Shown: positions 35,241 through 45,779 of the stretch, one piece after another
Layout of the letters: the number at the start of each line of letters is the position of its first letter
Numbering within the stretch: position 1 is the stretch's first letter
Assembly: GCA_963971305.1 (NCBI GenBank)
Contig: OZ020317.1
Span: 10,062,001-10,126,000, forward strand
DNA length: 64,000 bases
Source of the DNA: Arcuatula senhousia
Taxonomy: Eukaryota; Mollusca; Bivalvia; Mytilida; Mytilidae
Direction of reading: 5' to 3'
Program-made: the position numbers and the translations under genes
The notes under the pieces: model-generated
The model's input: only the letters and a program-made list of their open reading frames with translations
What the model was told of the DNA's origin: nothing
Databases searched by the model: none

Positions 35241-35913
35241 TCACATAAACAAACACTTTTTAAAAAAGAGTGGCAATTCACACAAAATAGACTTTTTGAA
35301 AAAGAGTGGCAATTCACACAAAATAGACTTTTTATATAAGTGGGAAAATGTCTCTAAAGAAAAGTTATATACTGCTTTAGAAGATAAAGCCGTCATAGAT
35401 AATATCATTAATTATGAAAATTCTGTATTTGATCATGATAGTTTAGGTATAGATAAGACAGAATCTGATTTAAATTGTATTTTCAAAGATTTGTCCACAA
35501 GATCTTGTAAAATGATATCAATAAAGAAGAAGAAGAAGATAAAGAAAAAGCCGTGGAATGATAAAGAGTTGTCAGACACTAGAAAGACATTATTTTATTT
35601 AGGCAACCTCTTGAGTAGAGATCCATATAATCAAGATTTAAAGACAAGGTTCCTTAAATGTTCAAAAGAATGTAAAACAAAAATGATTAAAAGAAAAACA
35701 CAGAAATATAGAAAAGAAATATTTAATAAACTTATTACATTAAGAGACACTGATCCTAAGCAATACTGGAAACTTTTAAAGTCTCTTAAATATGAAGATT
35801 CTAATAAAACAATAGAACTTCAAGCTGATTGTGATGATTTAATAAACCATTTTAAAACACAAGGAGACACCCTTGAGTTTGATAAGAACTTTAAAGAAAA
35901 AGTTGAATCTTAG
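35203..35913 (+). pseudogene. LINE linker between endonuclease and RT
   Basis: A Lys-rich frame (KKKKKIKKKPWNDKELSDTR, DPKQYWKLLKSL) typical of the region between the SDH block and RT. It holds a 33-bp tandem duplication at 35268-35335 (agtggcaattcacacaaaat twice). A stop at 35911 ends it before RT begins. Confidence 0.7.
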
Positions 35914-35999
35914 TCAAACAGATATCCTTCATTTAATGAAGTTACAGATAGTTCATTTAACTTAAATGAATTAATTAGATGTATCAAAAAGTTAAACAC

Positions 36000-37019
36000 A
36001 GGAAAAGTGCTGGTCCTGATAAAACTTCCAATGAAATTATTAAATAAAGTAGTATTGTTACTAGCAAATCTATTATTAAACTTTTTGATTTAATTTTGGA
36101 CTCGGGCAAATATCCATCTAGTTGGAGAAAGTCTTTTATAATATTTATACATAAATCAGGGGATAAAAATAATATTAATAATTACAGGGGTATTTCCCTA
36201 CAAAACTGCTTGGCAAAACTGTTTAGTGCGGTAATTAATGCTAGACAAGTTGATTTTTATGAAGAAAAATTTGAAAACCAACAATTTGGTTACAGAGTCA
36301 ATCACAGGAACACTGTTAGTATATTTATATTAAAATCTTTAATAACCAAGTATTTAACAAAAAAGAAGACTAAAAAATTTTCTTGTTTTGTTGATTTAAG
36401 ACGTGCCTTTGATACAGTGTGGCACGATGGACTCCTGTATAAATTGAGGGAAAACAATGTTGGCATTAAACTTTTTAGCATTATTAAAGATATGTATAAA
36501 TCATGTGAGTCTTCAATTAAATTTGAAAACGCCTTTTCAGACTATTTTCAAATCAAAAGAGGTGTTAAGCAAGGTAATAGCTTGAGTCCCACATTGTTTA
36601 ATTGTTTCATTAATGACTAGCATTCAGAATTTGATAACCATTGTGATCCTGTATGTTTAGATAGTACATATCATAGTACATTAAGCTTTACAGATGATCT
36701 TGTGATTTTATCAGAAACAGCCTCAGGATTACAGCAAGCACTTAATAAGTTGGAACTGCATTGTCATAAATGGCAATTAACAGTCAATACAAATAAAACT
36801 AAAATTATTGTTTTCCAAAAGAACTCAAAGGCAAATTTGGTCTCTAATAATTTTTGTTATAAAAATAATATATTAAATGAAGTGAAGGAATTTAACTTCT
36901 TGGGCATTATTATTTGTCATACAGGAAAATTAAGTCATCTCAGGAACTTTCTAAAAAAGGGATTAAAAGGCTATTCTCTATTAAAAAGTATATGTCAAAC
37001 TTCAAACATACACCAGTAG
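36000..37019 (+). pseudogene. LINE reverse transcriptase
   Basis: RT blocks in order: LDSGKYPSSW, FIHKSGDKNNINNYRGISL, QQFGYRVNH, FVDLRRAFDTVWHDGL, IKRGVKQGNSLSPTLFN, a TAG stop in FIND-stop-HSEF at 36618, then LSFTDDLVIL and WQLTVNTNKTKIIVF. The catalytic box usually reads F/Y-A-D-D; here Ala is Thr. The frame continues past the stop to 37019. Catalytic Asp residues are otherwise kept. The stop and nearby frame breaks show it is dead. Confidence 0.85.
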
Positions 37020-37039
37020 AACTGTCATGTAAATTATTT

Positions 37040-37980
37040 GACAATTAAATCAGACCTATAACTTTATATAACAGTGAGATCTGGTATATGGATGATTATT
37101 TCTCAATGTATAAAGCACTTCAAAGATCTAGTGTAAGTGGAAAAAATGCTGATATACTATCATTTTCTGATAAGCCTGCTTTTGAAAAAGTACACAATAA
37201 ATTTTGTAAAAGTGTTTTAGGTGTAAGAAAAACAGCATGTAATATTGCTGCAAAATCTAAACTTGGTAGATTACCACTAGATTCTTTTATTAAAACACAA
37301 GTTATTTGCTACTTTTCTAGAGTCCGTATAGATATAAACCCTCTGGTTAAAGAAGCACTCTATTTAAATAAAAATATTCACATAGATGATGTATATACTT
37401 GGTATAGCATTGCTAGATCTGTGTATGAAGGAATTTGAAATAGATGATTAAAATTTTGAGAATGACAATAAAAATTTTAAGGAAATTAATAAGTTACACA
37501 TAAAAAGAGAAAACCAAAAAAAAACTATTAAAGAGAAATATGATGAACTTATAATAAACAAAATATCTAGCTTTGATGCTTCCTCGAAATTATACCTTTA
37601 CAGCAAGTTAAAGTCTGATGTTAATGTTTCAGATTACTTAAACCTTCCAAACTTAAATAGTAGAAAATACTTACCAAACTACGTATTAGTGACCATAATC
37701 TAGAGATCGAACTTGGTAGATACAAGAATATACCAAGAGAATAAAGATTTTGTAAATCATGCAAAATAATTGATGATGAAGCTCATTTATTCTTTCATTG
37801 TCAAATTAATAATTATATAAGAAAAACATTTATTGACTCAATACAAAAAACAATATGCAAATTTTAACCAGCTTGAAACCATTGATAAATTATTTTTTGT
37901 ACTTAACCCAAATATGGATGTTTTGCCCACGGTTGTTGATTTTATAAAGCAATCATTTGAGTTGCGACAATGAGATCAAC
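37040..37980 (+). pseudogene. LINE C-terminal region with Cys/His motif
   Basis: ITLYNSEIWY, VHNKFCKSVLGVRKTACNIA and LDSFIKTQVICYF lead into about 37680-37800 (ISDHNLEIELGRYKNIPRE, FCKSCKIIDDEAHLFFHC), a C-C-H-C zinc-like motif, and the tail FIKQSFELRQ before the stop at about 37970. At least three frame changes break it. It matches the LINE tails at 5765, 30184 and 31900. Confidence 0.8.
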
Positions 37981-38130
37981 AGGTCATACATATTTGTAAA
38001 TACTATATAATGTCTTTGTATGTAGAGTTACATGTTCATTGTTTTTTGTATGTTTTTACATGTTTATTTGTTTTTGCTTAACCTCTTTGATGTTTTATTA
38101 TGCAATAAAGTATTATATTATTGGTGTTAT

Positions 38131-39013
38131 TAAATCTACTCACAATTGGTTTATGGAAGGTTATTTAGGGGTAATTCATGCCTTTTTAAGTACAATTTGA
38201 ATGGAAAGAAGATGAATAGAGAAAACAACAAAGCTTTACATCTAGACGCTGCTTCACTTTATATTGTGTTTCTATGTGTAGTTGTGGTCGTACATAGACT
38301 AGAAAAATAGGTCAACTATCTACCATTTTATTCTAAGTTTAACCATGAACCTTAAAGTCCTAGTAAATCGCAAATTTGGTTATAAGTCAAAAAAAGGTTT
38401 TAATTTGAAAGTTTTCAGTTGAATTATTTAAACATGTTCCAACTACTTCAAACATCCAATATATATAGTGTCTTTTGTACGTATTATTTATTTGACAGTA
38501 ATTAAAAATAAAGAAATAGAGCACTCACACACGAAGCTACATGTAGTCTCTATCCGTGAACTTAAAATGAAGTTTAAAGTGACTTATTTAATTACATATG
38601 TTGGTTACTATCCAATATTTGTTCACTGAACAAATTTCATCACTCTACCACTTGCAGTCGCTAAGTTATGGACCTTTCCAACTTTCATGCCCCAGTCACA
38701 CATTCACGGACCAACGTACACCACAGTTCCGCTACAGAAAATCTGTCAAAGTCACTATTGGCCTGATTTCGTTAAACAGGAAGTAGGTGAGCGACAGACC
38801 TGAAATCGAATCCCACCCTATGGAGCCCATGCTGGCGCTGCAAACCAAATATCAAGAAGTTGTGATTAGTAGTTGCTGAGAAAACTGTTACGAAAGTTTT
38901 TTCCCCGCCCGCCGTCCGCCCGACATTCACCATTTTATAACCCGAATTTTCACTAGTGAAATCCGGCCAAAAATCAAATATTTGTAGCCTAAATAAAGGT
39001 TACAACAAAATTA
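38131..39013. other. Intron sequence, with a dispersed repeat at 38787-38990
   Basis: 38787-38990 (gcgacagacctgaaatcgaa, tgattagtagttgctgagaa, aactgttacgaaa) is a copy of the repeat at about 58770-58870. The rest shows nothing. Confidence 0.5.
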
Positions 39014-39027
39014 CCGAACTGGGATGA

Positions 39028-39543
39028 TTAGTTAGTTAGTTAGTTGTTGCTTTACTCCCAAGCAGCACGATTTCGGCTATATCCGGGAGATGAACATGAA
39101 AGTGGTGATGCAATGAACATGAAATGATGATGAAGTGGAGGAAATGGGGACACAAGGCCAATCGGGTAGGAGAGTTTTGACTGCCAATAGAAAAAGGAGT
39201 GATGGGTAGGACGGGAAATTTAGCCTCCTGCATGGGGATCCTACGGGTCCTATTCTTACCGAGACCTGCAGCAGGGTTCTTTGAAGTGCGAGGAACGTGA
39301 CATTTTTCACAACACGGTGCACCACTATGGTTTGCGGTAAGGTTTTCCGCATTATCGCCTGGCGACCCCGCATCTCTCGATGTCAGGGCTGCCCCATTCA
39401 ACCACCTGGGGCACACATTCCAGTCGCTTTGTGGGCAAAGCGGCCTGACCCAATGTCAGGTTTCTGAGCGCTCTTTAGTGGACTTTTACCGACAAGCTTA
39501 GCGCTGCTGTGGGCATATTCGCCACCCGGAACCCGCACGGGTT
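39028..39543 (-). mobile_element. SINE-like element with (CTAA)n tail and 14-bp target duplication
   Basis: The 14-mer ccgaactgggatga lies at 39014-39027 and 39544-39557. Between them is an element of about 516 bp that reads on the minus strand from a GC-rich head (gtgcgggttccgggtggcg) to a tail of CTAA repeats after 'gggagtaaagcaacaa'. This structure is typical of target-primed reverse transcription. The minus-strand frames at 39036-39416 are accidental. A diverged relative is at 1-244. The head does not match a clear tRNA promoter, so the RNA origin is open. Confidence 0.8.
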
Positions 39544-39557
39544 CCGAACTGGGATGA

Positions 39558-40177
39558 ACAATCTCATATATCCAAGAAGAAAAGACAAAACAATGCAAAG
39601 ACATACCAGAGAAAGTGAAGATCGCAATGAGTGTACAGGAATACGAGTCAGTATGGATGCACAACGGAACTAAGAAGAACACCAGCGTCAAATTCGAGAG
39701 GCCAATGAAGAATGAGAAGAAAGGAAGACGAATTACTGGTTTTTATCAATTTGAAGGATAAATAAAAGCAAATGAAGCATCATTAACAAAAATGGAATCA
39801 ATGCATCTAAAAGTGACAGTAAAGACCTTAATTTTTTCATCTTCTTGTTCTTATCAATTTCCTGCAGTTTAAGTTCAATCATAAAACCAATTTGTTTAAT
39901 AGGTCTATTGGGTTACAGTTTTTTCTTTGGAACGACGATTTGTTGTTGAAAATATGACAATTATGTTGTCAACACTGAAATCGAGTATACTGCAAATTCG
40001 GTCCATACTGTAACAGATATTAATTTCATGCGATGTTTTAATAATCATATTTTCAGAAAATGACTCAGAAAAAAACGATTATAACCTACAGAAATAAGCT
40101 TCCTAAAGTTTGGAAATGTCTTTTGAATAAGAATAAAAATTAATTATCTTTAATCTCAAACCCAGTATCAATATTAC
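39558..40177. other. Intron 3, no feature recognised
   Basis: AT-rich sequence next to exon 3. The donor GTAATA is at 40177-40172 on the minus strand. Nothing else is supported. Confidence 0.45.
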
Positions 40178-40225
40178 CTCTTATATTGGGTGGAACAGGA
40201 TCATCCACTTGCTTGCTGACTATTC
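40178..40225 (-). CDS. Exon 3: 48-bp linker exon
   Basis: A strong acceptor (GGTTTGTTTCAG) stands before it and a GTAATA donor after it. In the phase set by exon 2 it reads IVSKQVDDPVPPNIR, a linker that lies just before the STAND domain in this protein family. It starts in phase 1 and ends with one spare G, which pairs with TG of exon 4. It is too short to see as an open frame; splice signals, phase and family context support it. Confidence 0.75.
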
Positions 40226-40654
40226 CTGAAACAAACCAAACAAGAGTTAGTACTTAAGTACCAGTCTTTGGAAAAATCATACAGGCTCTATAATAATGGT
40301 GATTTATGGTAGAAAAACACCCACAGGTCTGAATACATTTTCAGAACTCTGACATGATGCTATTGTTGAAAATCAAAAAAAAAAATTCCTTATTGTCTTG
40401 TACTTTTGTAAAAACAATAATTCAATATACATTGAAATGCACTGCATTTTTATTGTTTCACAAGAGTTATCTCCCTTTTTAGCAAAAAATTAATGCATTC
40501 TAAGTAAATTTTATCTCTTAAGTACGGCATCATCCAGACAAATGTCTTTTGTTTTTGAAAAGAGGTAACCACTCTATATTAAAAACAATGTTCAAACACT
40601 TGGGTTATTTTTTACCATGAATCACCCTCTGTATGATTCTTATAAAGACTGCTA

Positions 40655-41165
40655 CTTAAGTATGTCTCGTCTGCCAGGATCATCAGAAACAAAAAGGATT
40701 TTCAGTTTCTGAGATCAAAAGATGTTTATAGAACTTAATTTTTAATCAACATATTGCTAATATATGCAATAAAAATCATCAAAGCCACTCAATCAGAAAA
40801 TCAAGGTCAAGTTCAAAAGATGGGGATGCAAATGTGCTAGGCTATTACTAGGGCATATGCATACCAAGTTTCATGAACCTAGGACCAATAATACTTGAGA
40901 TATGGAGGCACTTGCAAAACCTTAACATTGCTATTTCATGTACATGTATTGAAAATTTTCAGTCACTCAACCGAAAAATCAAGGTCAAAGTCAAAAGATT
41001 TGGATGCAACTGTTCTAAGCTTCTACTGGGGCATATGCATACCAAGTTTCATTAACCTAGGACCTATAGTCCTTGAGATATGGAGGTGCTTATAAAACTT
41101 TTCCAAAAAGTTTACGCCGCCGGTAAAGTAGCACTATGTCCCGCTCTGCTTCGCAGGCGAGAAAA
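40655..41165 (+). mobile_element. Family A element, two-unit copy
   Basis: Begins 'aagtatgtctcgtctgcc' and has two units of about 178 bp (aatcaaggtcaa at 40802 and 40980; ccaagtttcatgaacctagg). It ends 'gtttacgccgccgg' and a decayed hairpin 'gcttcgcaggcgaga'. Same family as 45780-47122. It lies in intron 2. Confidence 0.7.
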
Positions 41166-42313
41166 AATCCAAAATTTATGTTAGCCTGGTTAATAAAGGA
41201 CGCAGTCCAACATATGTAGAAACATCCATTGTTGATGGTTATTTTTTTTCCAAATCGGATGTGCTGAGTGCGCACAAGCGCGCTCTTCTAAACGGCTGTG
41301 TCGAGTGCGCACAATCGTGCTCGGCAAACATTTCTACGAAGTCAGAAATTCGATGCTTTTCTTGGAAAAAAATTGTTAAATTGACAGATTTAATACCTAT
41401 AGTTAAATTTCTTTTTGAAATAAATAGGAGAATACAGATGGAAAGTCAAAACTAAATTATCTTAAGGAAACTCTCGCTGTAAAGGAGATGAAATGATATC
41501 GCCAAGTTCTCACGAGAATAGTTTACACCAACAGGTTCACATGGATGTCAATCATCGTGATTAGTGATTGTTTACAAGTATTTCAACCAATTTATGACGA
41601 CACGGATTATGCAAAGCCCAAAGAGGTAATTTCGTATTCCGTCAAAAGTTGTCACAACATATTTTGTCCCTAACTAATACTTGCATAAATAATTTGATCT
41701 ATGATAATTACATGAATTATATATTGATCCATGGTATTTTTGACAATTATTTTCGAAGGCTGCGTCTCATTTTATGTTGCACCTATTATCATATTACATT
41801 TATTGTAAGATGATTCTTTTCTTAATTTTTATTTTCATTTGTATTTAAAACAAGAAAGAGCAAATACATATAAACCTGATTTGACAAACCAATCTGTTAA
41901 TCTCAAAACATAGCCACATTAAGGTAAGTTATTATGTGATACCATCTATCCGTGTCGACTGTCTGTTTATTGCTTGTTTCCAGATAATAACATGACAATG
42001 CTTAAACTTATTTGATTTTAAATCTACAAAGCTGTTTTAACACAACCAAATAAGGGTAAGGTTCGTTTTGCAGCAAAATCAGTTTTTCAGTAGAGCTACG
42101 TAAAAATTTCAGATAACTCAATAACATTTTCTTCTAATGCTATTAAGGAATGATATCGCAATGACGTTTTACGACACTGGTCTATGATGAAGATATCAAC
42201 GGAGACATCTATCAAGTAAAGTTGTGCTGTGGTAGACATGGCATGACAGACATGACAGATAGTAATAGAAGTTATTGAATTTTACATTAAATACAAATTT
42301 GAATAATAATTAC
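41166..42313. other. Intron 2, no feature recognised
   Basis: Small frames at 41261-41455 have no domain. The donor GTAATT for exon 2 is at 42313-42308 on the minus strand. Confidence 0.45.
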
Positions 42314-42572
42314 CTAAACGTTGGTCTGTGTCGTACATTTTAGTTTGCAATGTCTCTAATTCTGCTTTTGTATTGTCAACTCTGTTAGAAACGATGCCGA
42401 TTCTTGTGTTTGTACGGCCAAGTTCTGTATTTGTGTCATCAACTCTTGTGTTTGTACGGCCAAGTTCTGTATTTGTGTCATCAACTTTCTTGTTGGTTAT
42501 ATCAAAACTACTGTTTAATCCCTCAATGTTAACCTTTAATTCTTGCAGCTTTTCATTTTGTCGTTGCAAATT
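42314..42572 (-). CDS. Exon 2: coiled-coil segment
   Basis: Acceptor TGTTTTAG precedes it and a GTAATT donor follows. In phase with exon 1 it reads NLQRQNEKLQELKVNIEG and then seven-residue repeats such as VDDTNTELGRTNTR (twice), ending ETLQTKMYDTDQRL. The spacing of Leu/Val/Ile fits a coiled coil, perhaps for oligomerisation. A 42-base internal duplication encodes the two DDTNTELGRTNTR copies. This exon leaves one spare base for exon 3. Confidence 0.8.
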
Positions 42573-43345
42573 CTAAAACATCATGGTATATAAAACATAT
42601 TATGGTTTACAAATAAATATTTCAAGAGACTAGTGTAACTGTTACAACTGTTTTTATTCATTGAAAATCAACCGTTTTATACCCGTCTTTGGTAAATATA
42701 TAATTATATTTCAAACTTCTTGTAACAAGAATCTGGGAACTAAGCAGTTAACTTTCAGTATTTTTACCATTCAAATTAAAATGTTATCAGAAGCCACTTT
42801 ACATGTTTAGCTTTTTATTTAACACCAAATTTGAAATTCCCCTGGTTTTAAGGATTTTTTTTTCAGTTATTGTCAGAATTTAAGTTCAACATGTTATGTG
42901 CTCTGAAAAGCACAAAGTGAAGTGGTTGCTTTAGTTTTAGCAGCTTGTCAGAGTTTATGAAAGAGGGCGTGTGATTTCCAAAATGTCAATATTGTGACTA
43001 TAATATGAATTAACTAGGTAATTATATACAAAAAATAATATACAAATTCTCATTTTGAAGAGAGCGCCCCGTCTGAATCCGCCACTGTTTAATGAAAATG
43101 GATTGAATATTACACATTAAAATTTTAAATAGCATCAATGACTCGCTGATCCAACCGGCCATGTGTAAATTGTAATTTACATTTCCAAACATCGACAGTT
43201 TCGTTTTTGTGTGCAGTCGATGTACACAATAAATCAAAGATATGACATCTCACATGTATCAACAGTTTATTTTTATTCAATCGTTTTTTATGAATGAATC
43301 ATTTTATGGTACCCTTTGGACTTTTTTTGCGTGATTTTAAGTTAC
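42573..43345. other. Intron 1, no feature recognised
   Basis: Donor GTAACT at 43345-43340 and acceptor at 42574-42573 on the minus strand. The rest is AT-rich and non-coding. Confidence 0.5.
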
Positions 43346-44266
43346 CTGATACAATTCACTCAATAACTCCTTGTATTTCTCCACAAGTTTGTGATCTAAA
43401 CTTTCTATCAGTGTGACGTTGACAGCTGCCCTTACTTCTTGTCCTTTTCCACACAGCTTGCCAATATGATAGATAATTCCAGTTATCTCATTTTTCTTTG
43501 TTTCAAAGTCAGAATCTGTCATTCTTGCATTTTCTGAATGAGCATATTTAAAGTTACGGATGTTAATGAGTTTTTCAATTAATTTTATTAAAGTACAACA
43601 GTTATCTAGTATTGTTTTTTGTAGTCTAGGGCTTAGACTTGATACTGTCACGGTTTGCTGGGCTTCATAATCACATAGACTGTTACACGGAAAAGCATTT
43701 GCTTGGGTCTTCATACAACATGGTGGTTGTGGTAATGGCATATGGAACATAGATTGCCATTCATTTTGGTCGACCATTGAAAATTTCAGAGTCGAATTAA
43801 ACACCATTGGACAATGGCAGCATCTATTGTTGTACTTCCAAAGGTGATAAATCGTATGCTTCTCTGAATGCAAAAAATCGTCTAAGGCTTTTCTATGGTA
43901 TTGTAAATTATAATCCCAAAACACATCAAAACAGAAATTAACCAGCAAGCATCTAGCAAGAGTAATGTCTAAAACTTCTAATGCAATGCCAGATTTGGCA
44001 GTCCTTCGTGTAATGTCAAACAGTAATTCAATTTGGGATTTAAAACAAACTTGAGAAAATCTTTGTCGTGTTCCACATTGACATATCTTTTCTTTACACA
44101 TGTGAAATAAATCGTGCTGGTTGTTATTGAGGAACTGCTCAAACGTAACTCTTTTAAGTTGCAGATCACGTTCAATCAATGATGTTAAGGCTTCTTTACC
44201 ATGATCCACCACAAGAATAGCATGTCTAAGAAAGTTCTCCTTTTGTTTAGTTTGAAGGTCAGACAT
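43346..44266 (-). CDS. Exon 1: DZIP3-like HEPN domain
   Basis: Starts at ATG 44266 (MSDLQTKQKENFLRHAI) and has 307 codons to a CAG|GTAACT donor at 43346. A Cys-rich middle (CCHCP, PPCC) leads to INIRNFKYAHSENARM, the R-x5-H type motif of HEPN domains, often linked to RNA binding or cleavage, then DSDFETKKNEI. This is the N-terminal domain of DZIP3-like STAND proteins that are abundant in bivalves. It is the plausible translation start; a 5' UTR acceptor (ATATTGCAG) lies at 44326. The run-on stop codon beyond the donor is intronic. Confidence 0.85.
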
Positions 44267-44325
44267 ATTGATTTAGCTACATGTAGTTACATGCAGTTAT
44301 CTTATTTTTTGGCTTTGACGTGAAC
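44267..44325 (-). other. Probable 5' UTR end of the HEPN-STAND gene
   Basis: About 59 bases lie between the ATG and a splice acceptor ATATTGCAG (44334-44326), so an upstream non-coding exon is likely. That exon was not located. Confidence 0.5.
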
Positions 44326-44334
44326 CTGCAATAT

Positions 44335-45779
44335 TAAAAATGATTGTTTTAGAACTTTGAACAGTATTCTTGGTTTTTTTTTCAAATCATATGCACCAAG
44401 CGCAGCATATGACAGCAACATGTTGAATCTTGTACATTGGAAAACCATTTGCTTTGCAGTCCACTGCGGACTCAAAAGCATTTTCAACACAATAAATAGT
44501 AAAAGCAGAAATGATTCTGTGGTATGATATAGTCCTTATATATTTTGAAACTGAACAAATCGTTACTCATCAAGCGATTAGGCTGATTTTCTTGAGTTTT
44601 AATTACATCGATGTCCTTGAATATAATACCAGCATTTTTAGCTAATCTCAGGAATACTAGGGGGTTAAATATGTCATGTATGTGATACCCCATGCGTTGG
44701 CGTCCGCATCCTCTTACATAAGAATGGTTTTGGTCCATATTCAATTACTGGCATGTGCCAAATTAACTATTAATAACGGGTAGGTGCATCTAGTGATGCT
44801 ATGCGCAATGCATGCTTCTGATGCTGGCTGTAACCTACATGTTCCACAAAAAATGGCAACTTTCGAAAGAATAGTTTAAGTCTATTCCCACTTATGACAA
44901 GTGCAACATAAATAATTTCGGTATGGGAGCTGACCTCGTGGTGCTTATTAACAACTTATTAAGGTTAATTAAAGGTAGTGCATACAATTCAAGCCCGAAA
45001 GGGGTTTTGAACCTAATATACAAATTTCTTTTAGAGAGGCATAAACAACAGGTTTTGCGTTGAAATAACTGCCTCAACTCCACAATTAAAAATATAATGT
45101 TGTCGCTTGCTAGTAGTTCAAACTGTAAAAAATGAATGGAAAAACCAATCAGCCCCCTGGATAGGTAATACTAAAAACATACAATTATAAATATAAATTA
45201 TATCTTCAAAATGGTATTCACTTAAAATAAACGAATAATTCATCACACTAGGTAAACGCTGTCTGCGAGAGAAAAGATATTTCAAGTTTTCACTGTACGT
45301 ACATGTATATTTCGGGTTCTTGTTGACATTGGACACCAGGACTAGATTCGGTGTTAATGTTAACTATATGAAGCATGGAATTATATACACTGACCATTTG
45401 TCTTTGTTAAAGATTTATTTCCGTCTCCTTTCAGTTTCAATGATCGTTTTTTGTATTTTACCAGCAATATTTTTAAATTTTTAGCAGATGTATGCATTTT
45501 GAATAATTTACGATAATATATCCTTTTCCAAATATTTTTTAATGAACGGAGGAGATTCAAAACACTTCAAGATAGGATTACTATTTACAAAAAAATGCAA
45601 TTACACTCCTTCTTCCTTAGTATAAGTCGTAGAAAATGCTCGTAACAGAGAACCTACTGTACTGATATTTCCTGTTCCGATTTGCCTGTCAAAATCTTAT
45701 TGTACTGTTATATCTGTTAACCTGTACTGATATTCTGTGTTCGTGAAAATTTGAATCGTATATAAAACAAGTGTGGCCA
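44335..45779. other. Upstream region of the HEPN-STAND gene
   Basis: The minus-strand frame at 44484-44744 has no recognised domain. 44985-45085 (ggggttttgaacct, ttagagaggcata) is a copy of a short dispersed repeat that is also at 50798-50920. A promoter was not identified. Confidence 0.4.

Larger units (their letters stand above)
21191..38130 (+). mobile_element. Degenerate LINE (non-LTR retrotransposon), split by nested insertions
   Basis: In order along the plus strand: an inverted repeat, an SGNH-like ORF1 remnant (21285-22070), the endonuclease N-terminus (23106-23330), a hammerhead repeat and BEL/Pao element, the endonuclease C-terminus (34281-35240), RT (36000-37020) and a C-terminal Cys/His region (about 37640-37970). 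It ends about 38130 after 'tgcaataaagtattatatta'. The protein style fits the Jockey/CR1/I group; the clade is not resolved. There are many stops and frameshifts, so it is dead. It lies in intron 3, antisense to the host gene. Confidence 0.75.
15887..44266 (-). other. Gene span: HEPN / coiled-coil / STAND NTPase / ankyrin gene, four coding exons
   Basis: Exons 44266-43346, 42572-42314, 40225-40178 and 19406-15887 are joined across GT..AG introns. The phases fit: exon 1 ends on a whole codon, exon 2 ends with one spare base that completes with GA of exon 3, and exon 3 ends with one spare G that completes with TG of exon 4 to give Val. The summed coding length is 4748 bases; one extra base, at the T-run defect near 16600, would give a whole number of codons (about 1580 residues). 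The domain order is that of bivalve DZIP3-like HEPN and nSTAND3 proteins, thought to be intracellular sensors. Intron 3 is about 20.8 kb and holds a nest of transposons. The exon joins are inferred, with no transcript seen. Confidence 0.8.

Noticed and set aside
39036..39416. Minus-strand open frame of 126 codons
   Set aside because: It lies inside a SINE-like element with clear target duplications.
40660..40690. CUGAUGA on the minus strand in the family A element as a hammerhead
   Set aside because: No GAAA and no matching stem I strand nearby.
44484..44744. Extra upstream exon of the HEPN gene
   Set aside because: The frame has no recognisable domain and no clear donor, while a 5' UTR acceptor at 44326 points to a non-coding exon elsewhere.
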